Shown piece after piece: positions 1 to 5,893 of a DNA stretch of 9,039 nucleotides (positions within the stretch are counted from its first letter, which is position 1; every line of letters starts with the position of its first letter). Under the pieces are notes generated by a model. The model saw only the letters and a list, made by a program, of their open reading frames with translations, was not told the origin of the DNA and did no database searches. This DNA comes from an uncultured Pseudomonadota bacterium (lineage in GTDB: Bacteria > Pseudomonadota > Gammaproteobacteria > Burkholderiales > Burkholderiaceae), in assembly GCA_946480245.1 (NCBI GenBank), contig CAMLIZ010000179.1, positions 1-9,039 on the forward strand, given 5' to 3'. The position numbers and the translations under genes were made by a program.

Positions 1-50
1 CTGGCTCGATTACGCCGGAAACGAAGTGGCCTGATTACGGCGGAAGGTGA
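1..50. repeat. Two tandem imperfect 25-bp terminal repeats
   Basis: Bases 1-25 and 26-50 align without gaps at 17 of 25 positions. Within the 19-base core (2-20 against 27-45), 16 positions match. Both copies share TGGC, then GATTACG, then CGGAA. In IS21-like elements such repeats are transposase binding sites; that role is inferred here. Confidence 0.75.
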
Positions 51-52
51 CA
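1..52. mobile_element. End of an IS21-family-like insertion sequence (partial)
   Basis: Only the outermost ~52 bases of the element are in the window; any transposase genes would lie to the left. Three things support the call. Two tandem imperfect ~25-bp repeats occupy 1-50, and multiple terminal repeats are a known trait of IS21-family elements. The inner edge reads ...TGACA, so the element would begin TGTCA on the other strand, matching the usual TG..CA ends. The edge falls exactly where the PIN domain of the adjacent gene loses its expected continuation. The family assignment is from memory of IS21 ends and no transposase is visible. Confidence 0.6.
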
Positions 53-970
53 CCCCGCCAGACGATGGTGGATCGCTGTGGCCAGATGCGTGAGATCGGA
101 CTGTTCGTTGGGCGTGAAGGAGCCTTCATTTGCTGGCTTCGGGAACACGATGCCCCCGAGATTCGCCAGCAAGCGCTCCTTGTCGACCTTCGGCGGAACC
201 GGGAAGGTGATAAAGGTGGTTGCCCAGGCAAGCATGGGATCGGTACGGCCAGGTGCGGCTAGATTTCGAACCAACTCTTCTTGAAGCTCTGCACTGAGCG
301 CAAGCTCGCAGGATCCGAATCGCTCGGCTCGGAACAGGTCGACTGCAGCATCTCTGCGAGGCCGTCGCGGCCCAAAATCGAAGAGCACATTCAAATCGAG
401 CAGGTAGATCGGCCGCTCAGTGCGATGACTGATATCGAGGCCGAAAGGGTTCTGCCCGGTGATGCCGCTGCGCTCGAACAACTGCTGCGACGTGAGTTCG
501 TGGGATCGGATCAGGATGGTGCGATCACGAGTCTTGCCGCCAGGCGCAATGCTCTGGACGTAGAAGCCATTACGCTCCCAGAACCTGTTCGCCTGCTTGA
601 GGTCCTCGGCAACACGCGCATGGATCGAGATGAAGCCCAGTTCCTCAAGGTGAGCCTTCAGCCTTTCAAGCATTCGTTGGGCAATGCCGTGTCCCTGGAG
701 TTCAGGGATGACGTGGAGCTGGAGCACCGAGGCACGCGCTCGGCGTGCATCGAACATGAGGTGCCCCGCGTAGGCGAGCTTTGGCCCCTCACTTACGCTG
801 ACCGCCACGAACAGATTGCCTTTGCGCGCCTGCTCTTTGAACAGGCTGACCGGAAAGAAGCCTAGGGCGAGGCGCTCACAGTTTGCAGCATCGACAACCT
901 GCTCGATGAACGGCGCAACCTCCGAGGCTGTCTCGAAGATCAGCGTCCGTACCTCTTGCCTGCTCGTCAT
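35..970 (-). CDS. GNAT acetyltransferase-PIN domain fusion, 3' end cut by an IS
   Basis: Reads as 311 aa from the ATG at 970. Residues ~10-160 form a GNAT fold: an acetyl-CoA loop QGHGIA (92-97) after the strand LQLHVIP, and the C-terminal motif ANRFWERNGF (127-136). Residues ~187-306 resemble a PIN ribonuclease domain: first acidic residue D192 in LLDLNVLFD, E231/E232 in the next helix, D292 in DLTHLATAI. PIN domains normally continue into a strand carrying a further acidic residue. Here the reading passes LAG (304-306) straight into five residues encoded by the insertion sequence, then TAA. The nuclease part is therefore probably inactive or altered, while the acetyltransferase half is whole. 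The start is set by a strong GGAGGAGG just upstream; a longer in-frame reading to 1141 lacks that support. A toxin-like role is inference. Confidence 0.8.
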   Translation of the reverse strand: MTSRQEVRTLIFETASEVAPFIEQVVDAANCERLALGFFPVSLFKEQARKGNLFVAVSVSEGPKLAYAGHLMFDARRARASVLQLHVIPELQGHGIAQRMLERLKAHLEELGFISIHARVAEDLKQANRFWERNGFYVQSIAPGGKTRDRTILIRSHELTSQQLFERSGITGQNPFGLDISHRTERPIYLLDLNVLFDFGPRRPRRDAAVDLFRAERFGSCELALSAELQEELVRNLAAPGRTDPMLAWATTFITFPVPPKVDKERLLANLGGIVFPKPANEGSFTPNEQSDLTHLATAIHHRLAGCHLPP

Positions 971-1610
971 TAGTCCTCCTCCCCAGTCACTCCGGACCCA
1001 TGAATCAACTGTAGCGGAGCATCGTCCGGTGGAGGGACCACCCGACCGCGGCAAGGTTCGACCGGGGCTGCTCCAGCGAGCAAAGCCTGGGGAAGTTTGG
1101 GCGTGGGAGAGTACGAGCATCCGCCCATGCTCCTCCGCCACAGGATCACCTGGTGAGCCTGTCTGGTTCCTGAGATGAGCTGGACGAACATGGCCTTCCG
1201 GAAGGGCTCCTTGCCGGAGAACTTCGCGGTGAAGCGTCAGATTGGGCTAGCAGCCAAGATCCTCCAAGCCACCTTGGCTACCAGCCAGAGCCGTCACTAG
1301 GTTTCAGACTGCAGACCCACATGCAGCAGGACTCCGGAACAGAAGTTCTTGATAAGGCCGTTGATCGCCTCCTGCGCCATACGGACAGGGATAGAGGGAT
1401 CGGAATCAACGTCGTTACTAACGAGATGGCAGGTAAGCTATTTGGCGCCGCCGGATACTGACTCGTGCGACTTGCTAAGGCGCATTCGTCTGGTCCGCGG
1501 CGACGAGCCGAACGGCTGCTTGGTTCCGGTTAGCGTGAGTAAGGAACGAACCGCCGAACGTCGGCAACCGCTGCACAGCCGTCAATCAACCTCACACACG
1601 CGCACACCCC
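971..1610. other. Gene-poor accessory spacer
   Basis: No recognised gene, RNA or complete mobile element is seen in these 640 bases. Base composition is lower in GC than to the right. Short unassigned frames occur. On minus, 1191-970 (73 codons) ends in TAATG on the GNAT-PIN start. On plus, 1174-1461 is open, with its only ATG at 1321 giving 46 aa and no clear ribosome site. On plus, 1349-1696 runs antisense into the MoaD-like gene and turns proline/serine/threonine-rich. There is a perfect 12-bp palindrome CCTTCCGGAAGG at 1194-1205 and small hairpins at 1028-1042 and 1552-1564. The stretch probably contains decayed gene remnants and the edge of the acquired segment. Confidence 0.5.
975..982 (-). 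promoter_or_regulatory. Strong Shine-Dalgarno for the GNAT-PIN gene
   Basis: The minus strand reads GGAGGAGG, then ACTA, then ATG at 970. This fixes the start at 970 rather than at in-frame codons further upstream. The same ACTAATG contains TAATG, where a 73-codon upstream frame stops. Confidence 0.75.
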
Positions 1611-1868
1611 TCACCCCCCACTCAACGCCAACACAATCGCCACAAAATCCCCCGCCTTCAGCGCGCACCCCAGATCCCGCAAGCCCACCCCGTTGACGAA
1701 GATCCGCATGTTCGCCCGCAGCCGCTGCTGCTCGTCCACCACCCGAAACCGCAGCCCCGGGTAGCGCGCATCCAGGTCGGCAAAGAGCTCCAGCAACGTG
1801 GCCCCGCTTGCCTCCACCTGCGGCTCGCCGGTGTAGGAGCGCAGCGCGCTCGGCAGCAGCACCTTCAC
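1611..1868 (-). CDS. MoaD/ThiS-like small ubiquitin-fold protein
   Basis: An 85-aa protein starting at GTG 1868. It has the MoaD/ThiS pattern: an N-terminal strand (KVLLPSALRSY), the helix region TLLELFADLDARYPGL (24-39), a strand NMRIFVNG (53-60), and a C-terminal strand DFVAIVLALSGG ending in the Gly-Gly typical of sulfur-carrier and ubiquitin-like proteins. In MoaD or ThiS the terminal glycine is adenylated by MoeB/ThiF and thiocarboxylated to donate sulfur for molybdopterin or thiazole. No partner of those pathways is in the window. The GTG overlaps the stop of the BNR gene as GTGA (1865-1868), implying translational coupling. It may be a dedicated carrier rather than housekeeping MoaD. 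Start choice is firm because of the overlap. Confidence 0.85.
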   Translation of the reverse strand: MKVLLPSALRSYTGEPQVEASGATLLELFADLDARYPGLRFRVVDEQQRLRANMRIFVNGVGLRDLGCALKAGDFVAIVLALSGG

Positions 1869-3004
1869 GGCAGCTGCGCCACTTCCACCGCGTAGATCTC
1901 GGGCAGGTGGCGGGCGATGTTGGCCCAGCGTGCGCCGCCGTCGTGGCCCTGCCACAGCTCGCCGCTGGTGGTGCCCAGGTACAGCGCGGGCGTGGGTTGG
2001 GTGTCGGCCGTCATGGCCTGGCGCTTCACGGTCCACCAGGCCTGCTGTTGCGGCAGGCCTTCGTCCAGCCGCTGCCAGCTGTGGCCCGCATCGCGCGTCA
2101 CGTAGGCGGCCGGGCAGCCGGCGGGGCTGGTGCGCGGCCACACGTCGGTGCCGTCCATCGGGAACACCCAGGCGGTGTCGGCATCGTGCGGGTGCACCAC
2201 CATCGGAAAGCCGATGTCGCCCTCGCCCGCGGGCATGTTGCGGCCGATGCGCTGCCAGGTGGTGCCGGGCCGGTCGAGCCGGTAGATGCCGCAGTGGTTC
2301 TGCTGGTACAGGCGGTCGGGGTTGCTGGGGCACATGCGCACGCAGTGCGGGTCATGAAAGGTGACGGTGCTGGGGTCGAAGCCCTCCACCACCTGCATGC
2401 CGTCGATCAGCGTGCTCCAGCTGCGCCCGGCGTCGCGCGATTCGTGCACGCCGCCGCCCGACATGCCAAAGAGCAGGTGCGCCGGGTCGCGCGGGTCCAC
2501 GATGATGGAGTGCAGCTTGGGGCCGTCGGGCGTGCCGTCCTGCACCGTGCCCATCCACTCGCGAAACTGCGGGTCGTCGTTCACCGCGGGCAGCGGGCTC
2601 CAGCTCACGCCGCCGTCCTCCGAGCGAAACAGGCCCTGCGGGGAGGTGCCGGCGTACCAGGTGTCGCGCTCGCTGGCGTGGCCCGGCGTGAGCCAGAAGG
2701 TGTGGTCCACCGCGCGTGCGGGCAGCCCGTTGGTCGGCTTGTCAAAGGCCGGGGGTTGGCGCGCCTCGGTCCAGGTCTTGCCGAGGTCGGTGGATCGAAA
2801 CACCGTGGGGCCGAGGTGGCCGGTGCGCGCGGCCAGCAGCAGCGTGCGGCCGTCGCGCGGGTCGAGCTGCAGGTGGTGCACCTTGTGGCCGAGGAAGTGC
2901 GGGCCGTCGGCCTCCCAGGTGTTGCCTTGGGCGGGCTTGTGAAACAGCCATGCGCCCTTGCGCGTGGCCACCAGCAGTACCAGACGGGTCGGCGATGTGT
3001 TCAA
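1865..3004 (-). CDS. BNR/Asp-box beta-propeller protein (sialidase-like)
   Basis: A 379-aa protein with five Asp-box motifs of the S/T-x-D-x-G-x-x-W type: residues 71-78 (STDLGKTW), 128-135 (SEDGGVSW), 189-196 (SRDAGRSW), 303-310 (TRDAGHSW) and a looser one at 353-360 (GHDGGARW). These are turns of a BNR/sialidase-type propeller. Automated pipelines often call such proteins exo-alpha-sialidase. I see no sialidase arginine triad with confidence, so enzymatic activity is unproven. No signal peptide or membrane helix is seen, which suggests a cytoplasmic location, compatible with its coupling to the MoaD-like gene. The likely start is TTG at 3004, with no ATG nearby and GGAG eight bases upstream. 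It lies 133 bp after the dehydrogenase gene, so it may share that transcript or have its own promoter. Confidence 0.85.
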   Translation of the reverse strand: MNTSPTRLVLLVATRKGAWLFHKPAQGNTWEADGPHFLGHKVHHLQLDPRDGRTLLLAARTGHLGPTVFRSTDLGKTWTEARQPPAFDKPTNGLPARAVDHTFWLTPGHASERDTWYAGTSPQGLFRSEDGGVSWSPLPAVNDDPQFREWMGTVQDGTPDGPKLHSIIVDPRDPAHLLFGMSGGGVHESRDAGRSWSTLIDGMQVVEGFDPSTVTFHDPHCVRMCPSNPDRLYQQNHCGIYRLDRPGTTWQRIGRNMPAGEGDIGFPMVVHPHDADTAWVFPMDGTDVWPRTSPAGCPAAYVTRDAGHSWQRLDEGLPQQQAWWTVKRQAMTADTQPTPALYLGTTSGELWQGHDGGARWANIARHLPEIYAVEVAQLP

Positions 3005-3012
3005 GGCGGTTG

Positions 3013-3016
3013 CTCC
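3013..3016 (-). promoter_or_regulatory. Shine-Dalgarno supporting a TTG start
   Basis: GGAG on the minus strand sits eight bases before TTG at 3004. It decides the start of the BNR gene, which has no nearby in-frame ATG, and predicts low-efficiency initiation. Confidence 0.5.
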
Positions 3017-3137
3017 GGGTAGTTGCGCGGTGCCTTGCCGCGCGGCTCTTCACGAGCGCGCAGCCGGCACCACACGACGAAGCATCGCCTTCAATTTCGA
3101 CAAGCCGCGCCCGGGGTTTACCCGAGCGCCTGGGCCG

Positions 3138-4454
3138 TCACTGGCTGGCGCCTGCGGCGCTCACGCGCCACACCGTGTTGCCCACGTCGTCGGCCACGAT
3201 CAGCGCGCCGCTGCGGTCCACCGCCACACCCACGGGGCGGCCGCGCGCCTTGCCGTCTTTCACGAAGCCGGTGACAAAGTCCGCCGGCTCGCCCACCGGC
3301 CGGCCGTCTTGGAAGCGGATGAACACCACGCGGTAGCCGTTCAGCTCGGACCGGTTCCAGCTGCCGTGCTCGCCCACGAAGGCGCCGCCGTGAAACTGCG
3401 CCGGAAACGAGTTGCCCGTGTAGAAGGCCAGGCCCAGCGGCGCCACGTGCGAGCTCAGGCCGTAGTCGGGCTTGATCGCGGCCTTCACCAGCTCGGGCTT
3501 CTGCGGCCGCACGCGCTCGTCCACATGCTGGCCCCAGTAGCTGTAGGGCCAGCCGTAGAAGGCGCCGCGCTTCACCGAGGTCATGTAGTCGGGCACCAGG
3601 TTGGGCCCCAGCTCGTCGCGTTCGTTCACCACGGCCCAGAGCACGTCACTGCCGGGGTAGAAGGTCAGGCCGTTGGGGTTGCGCAGGCCGGTGGCAAACA
3701 GCTCGTGCGCGCCATTGGCGGGGTTCACCTCCCAGATCGCGGCACGGTCGTTCTCCGCAATCACGCCGCGCTCCATTACGTTGCTGTTCGATCCCACGCC
3801 CACGTAGAGCTTGGATCCATCGGCGTTGGCGGTGAGGCTCTTGGTCCAGTGGTGATCGATGGGCCCCGCGGGCAGATCCACCACCTTGGTGGGCGGGCCG
3901 CTGACCTGCGTGTCGCCTACGTGGTAGGTGAAGCGCAGGATCGCGTCGGTGTCGGCCACGTAGAGCGCGTCGCCCACCAGCACCACGCCGAACGGGGCGT
4001 TGAGGTGGTCGATCAGCACGCTCTGCGCCTCGGGCTTGCCGTCGCCGTTGGCGTCGTGAAACAGCAGGATGCGGTTGCTCGGGCCGCCACCGCTGCCCCC
4101 ATGCGCCTTGGCCTCCACCCAGCCCATTACCGGGCGCTTGGGCCGCTCGATCGGCTCCTTGCCCGACTTCTTGGATTCCACCACCAGCAGGTCGCCATTG
4201 GGCAGCGGGTACACGTTGCGCGGGCTCGACAGGCCGGTGGCCAGGGCCTCGATGTGAAAGCCCTGTGGCACCTTGGGCGTCGCGCCCTGCTGCCAGCCGA
4301 TCACCTTGGGCACGTTCATGTTGGGCAGCAGCCCGCGCGACGGCTCCGGAAGCTGCGGGTTCGGTCCGTACTGGCTGGCCTTGTCGAAGGCGCTGCTGTC
4401 GCAGGCCACGGCCGCCAGGCAGACCGCCAGGCACATGGGTATGCATGCCTTCAT
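3138..4454 (-). CDS. Sorbosone/glucose dehydrogenase-family (PQQ-type) beta-propeller
   Basis: A 438-aa protein of the glucose/sorbosone dehydrogenase family, in which PQQ-dependent members oxidise sugars or aldoses in the periplasm. Visible family segments are GLSSPRNVYPLPNGDLLVVE (74-93), HHWTKSL (201-207, with the histidine usual near the active site), GLRNPNGLTF (257-266), NERDELGPNLVPDY (277-290), FYGWPYSYWG (299-308) and VGEHGSWNRSELNGY (360-374). Residues 1-18 form an export signal; AAVAC with Cys18 resembles a lipobox but lacks the usual Leu/Val at -3, so either a lipoprotein or a soluble periplasmic protein is possible. There is no CxxCH haem motif, so an external electron acceptor is needed. 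Its ATG overlaps the DUF2231 stop as ATGA (4451-4454). The substrate cannot be read from sequence. Confidence 0.87.
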   Translation of the reverse strand: MKACIPMCLAVCLAAVACDSSAFDKASQYGPNPQLPEPSRGLLPNMNVPKVIGWQQGATPKVPQGFHIEALATGLSSPRNVYPLPNGDLLVVESKKSGKEPIERPKRPVMGWVEAKAHGGSGGGPSNRILLFHDANGDGKPEAQSVLIDHLNAPFGVVLVGDALYVADTDAILRFTYHVGDTQVSGPPTKVVDLPAGPIDHHWTKSLTANADGSKLYVGVGSNSNVMERGVIAENDRAAIWEVNPANGAHELFATGLRNPNGLTFYPGSDVLWAVVNERDELGPNLVPDYMTSVKRGAFYGWPYSYWGQHVDERVRPQKPELVKAAIKPDYGLSSHVAPLGLAFYTGNSFPAQFHGGAFVGEHGSWNRSELNGYRVVFIRFQDGRPVGEPADFVTGFVKDGKARGRPVGVAVDRSGALIVADDVGNTVWRVSAAGASQ

Positions 4455-4921
4455 GACCGGGCCTCCCCGTAGTCCGCGCGGGCCAGCGGCATCACCGGCA
4501 GGCGGAACAGCAGCGCCGCGGCAGCCACCGCGAGCACGGCGCCGATCACCGACAGCGTAAGGCCGGTGGGCACCACCGCCGTCCAGCCGTCGATCGTGTG
4601 CTCGAACGAGTTGAACAGCTCCACGACCAAAGCGCCGTAGAACAACAGCATGTGCACCCAGCCGAGCGCGCCGCGGCGGATCGCCGGGCTGGCGATGAAC
4701 TCCACCAGCAGCGCCAGCGCCGCCAGCGCGCCCACCGCCAGCCCGGCGGCGATGAGCCACTCCGAGAAGTGCAGCCACATCAGGTAGGCGGTCGCCCAAT
4801 AGGCGATGTCGGTGACCAGCGCCCCGACCAGCAACACGACGGGAATCGGAAAGAGCCACAGGTAGATGTGGCCCGTGGCGTTTGCAACGCCGGCGTGCGG
4901 ATACCTTGCAATCTCGGCCAT
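4451..4921 (-). CDS. DUF2231 four-helix inner-membrane protein
   Basis: A 156-aa hydrophobic protein with four predicted membrane helices at about residues 20-40, 54-75, 89-105 and 118-138, the layout of DUF2231 family proteins. Histidines H18, H51, H90 and H108 lie at or near helix ends and could bind a metal or haem, but this is only suggested. ATG 4921 is preferred over in-frame codons reaching back to 5026, because GGAGG lies seven bases upstream and the family N-terminus begins there. It is the first gene of the minus-strand block and overlaps the dehydrogenase start by four bases. The pair may act together at the inner membrane, for example in passing electrons. Function is unknown for the family. 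Confidence 0.8.
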   Translation of the reverse strand: MAEIARYPHAGVANATGHIYLWLFPIPVVLLVGALVTDIAYWATAYLMWLHFSEWLIAAGLAVGALAALALLVEFIASPAIRRGALGWVHMLLFYGALVVELFNSFEHTIDGWTAVVPTGLTLSVIGAVLAVAAAALLFRLPVMPLARADYGEARS

Positions 4922-4928
4922 GGTTTTG

Positions 4929-4933
4929 CCTCC
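4929..4933 (-). promoter_or_regulatory. Shine-Dalgarno of the DUF2231 gene
   Basis: GGAGG on the minus strand, seven bases before ATG 4921. It rules out the longer in-frame reading that reaches 5026. Confidence 0.75.
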
Positions 4934-4979
4934 GTGGTTGAACCAGCTCCCATGCATGTGGCATATCGCGTTCCTGCTC

Positions 4980-5003
4980 CCGGCTTGCGCTCGCGCAAGC
5001 CGG
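4980..5003. repeat. Perfect 10-bp-arm inverted repeat
   Basis: CCGGCTTGCG at 4980-4989 pairs with CGCAAGCCGG at 4994-5003. The loop bases can add one further pair. It sits near the middle of the divergent spacer and could be a dimeric regulator site controlling both directions, or a hairpin in the 5' leader of the plus-strand transcript. No T-run follows, so it is not a standard terminator. Confidence 0.6.
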
Positions 5004-5058
5004 CCGGCGGCAAGCGGCGCGAGCATGGTCCGCAGACCAACACTTGCTAGACGACGCC

Positions 5059-5511
5059 ATGAACCAGCAGTTGATCGTGGTGGCCAACGCCGCCCATGCC
5101 CGCCTCTTCACCCGCGAGACCGACCGTGACCCGCTGGTGCCCCTACCGGAGCTGGCGCACCCGGCCAGCCGCCAGGCCAGCGGCGCGCTGGCGGCCGACC
5201 ATGCCGGCCACCAGCGCAGCGACGATCGCCCCGGCGGCGTGAGCTTCGCCGCGCATACGGACCCGCATCGCAAGGAGCACTTGGCGTTTGCGCAGGAGCT
5301 GGCCGATCGCATCGAGCAGGCGGTGGCGCACGACGGCGCACGACAACTCGTGGTGCTGGCCAGCAGCCCGTTTCTTGGCGAGCTGAAGGCCCGCCTGGGC
5401 CACGCCTCACGGGCCGCGCTGCGCGCCGCGATCGACCGCGATCTCACCCACGTGGGCCTCACCGAGCTCGAGCAGCGCGTGGCGCACGAACTGCAGCCGG
5501 CGCGCAGCTGA
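5059..5511 (+). CDS. Host attachment family protein
   Basis: A 150-aa soluble protein matching the 'host attachment protein' family (Pfam Host_attach) in length and pattern. It has an N-terminal strand QLIVVANAAHARLF (4-17), a variable polar middle, a helix FAQELADRIEQAV, a strand-turn LVVLASSPFLGELKARL, and a C-terminal DLTHVGLTELEQRV. The family was named for a plant-attachment phenotype in Agrobacterium. Its molecular role is unclear, and the release-factor-like strand-turn pattern hints at RNA or ribosome contact rather than adhesion. There is no signal peptide. The start is ATG 5059, since the family N-terminus begins there; TTG 5044 in frame is less likely. No good Shine-Dalgarno is visible. 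The DUF883 gene follows 37 bp later. Confidence 0.82.
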   Translation: MNQQLIVVANAAHARLFTRETDRDPLVPLPELAHPASRQASGALAADHAGHQRSDDRPGGVSFAAHTDPHRKEHLAFAQELADRIEQAVAHDGARQLVVLASSPFLGELKARLGHASRAALRAAIDRDLTHVGLTELEQRVAHELQPARS

Positions 5512-5534
5512 AGCCGCCGATTCACATCACCCCA

Positions 5535-5540
5535 GAGGAG
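5535..5540 (+). promoter_or_regulatory. Shine-Dalgarno of the DUF883 gene
   Basis: GAGGAG eight bases before ATG 5549, a strong site compared with that of the gene upstream. It suggests the small protein is made at higher levels than its neighbour. Confidence 0.65.
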
Positions 5541-5548
5541 CAAGCACC

Positions 5549-5869
5549 ATGGACACCCCCACCGCCGCAAACGGCACCGCCAAGGCTGAACTGACCGGCA
5601 ACCTGCGCCACATGGTCGAAGAGGCGGAGCAACTGCTGAAGTCGGCCGTGTCGGCCGGCGACCAGAAGTTCGACGAAGGCCGCATCCGCCTGGAGCATCA
5701 GCTGCGCGCAATGCGTCTGCAGCTCGATGAGCTGGAGGACAAGGCGAGCTATCGCGCCCGTCAGGCCGCACGCGCGGCCGACCAGGCGGTGCATGCGCAC
5801 CCGTACAGCGCCGTGGGCGTGGCCGCCGCAGTGGGCTTGCTGGTCGGCGTGCTGGTCAGCCGGCGCTAG
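5549..5869 (+). CDS. ElaB/YqjD/DUF883 family membrane-anchored protein
   Basis: A 106-aa protein with the DUF883 layout. Residues ~12-80 form a long charged amphipathic helix or coiled coil rich in Ala, Glu, Arg and Gln. A short HPYSAVG hinge (84-90) leads into a single C-terminal membrane helix with glycine-zipper spacing (VAAAVGLLVGVLV, 91-103), ending in RR. E. coli relatives ElaB and YqjD are inner-membrane proteins that bind ribosomes in stationary phase. A similar stress-linked role is likely but inferred. It lies 37 bp after the host-attachment gene in the same direction, so the two are probably co-transcribed. It converges on the M50 gene, with 24 bp between stops. Confidence 0.88.
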   Translation: MDTPTAANGTAKAELTGNLRHMVEEAEQLLKSAVSAGDQKFDEGRIRLEHQLRAMRLQLDELEDKASYRARQAARAADQAVHAHPYSAVGVAAAVGLLVGVLVSRR

Positions 5870-5888
5870 CCGGGCCAGCCGAGCCTGG
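5870..5888 (+). terminator. Weak hairpin between convergent genes
   Basis: CCGGGC at 5870-5875 pairs with GCCTGG at 5883-5888 (one G-U) around a seven-base loop. It fills most of the 24-bp gap between convergent stops. No T-run follows on either strand, so termination by this hairpin is only possible. Confidence 0.2.
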
Positions 5889-5893
5889 GCATT

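Larger units (their letters stand above)
4922..5058. promoter_or_regulatory. Divergent promoter region with inverted repeats
   Basis: This 137-bp spacer separates the minus-strand DUF2231 block from the plus-strand host-attachment gene and must hold the start signals for both. No convincing -35/-10 pair is seen on either strand. It contains a perfect inverted repeat at 4980-5003 (10-bp arms CCGGCTTGCG, four-base loop) and a smaller one at 5026-5039 (TGGTC/GACCA, four-base loop) just before the plus-strand gene. These could be operator sites or RNA hairpins. Confidence 0.55.

Noticed and set aside
1415..1545. Possible integron attC-like sites (TTACTAAC, GGTTAGCG)
   Set aside because: The short motifs do not fit the consensus core sites and no paired R/L boxes or integrase are present.
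1349..1696. 115-codon plus-strand open frame
   Set aside because: It crosses the composition step and runs antisense into the MoaD-like gene, where it becomes proline/serine/threonine-rich. It has no ribosome site or family match.
1808..3022. 404-codon plus-strand open frame
   Set aside because: Antisense to the BNR gene with biased composition. The Asp-box repeats on the minus strand decide the coding strand.
3100..3137. Possible terminator after the dehydrogenase gene
   Set aside because: Only four-base stems (CGGG/CCCG around TAAAC) with no T-run; too weak to separate the dehydrogenase from the BNR gene.
2958..4472. 504-codon plus-strand open frame
   Set aside because: Antisense to the dehydrogenase gene, rich in His/Gly/Val/Ala, with no recognisable domain. 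The minus-strand gene has clear family motifs and an operon overlap.
3138..5771. 877-codon minus-strand frame
   Set aside because: The dehydrogenase frame simply stays open upstream through other genes. The true start is ATG 4454, marked by the export signal and the ATGA overlap.
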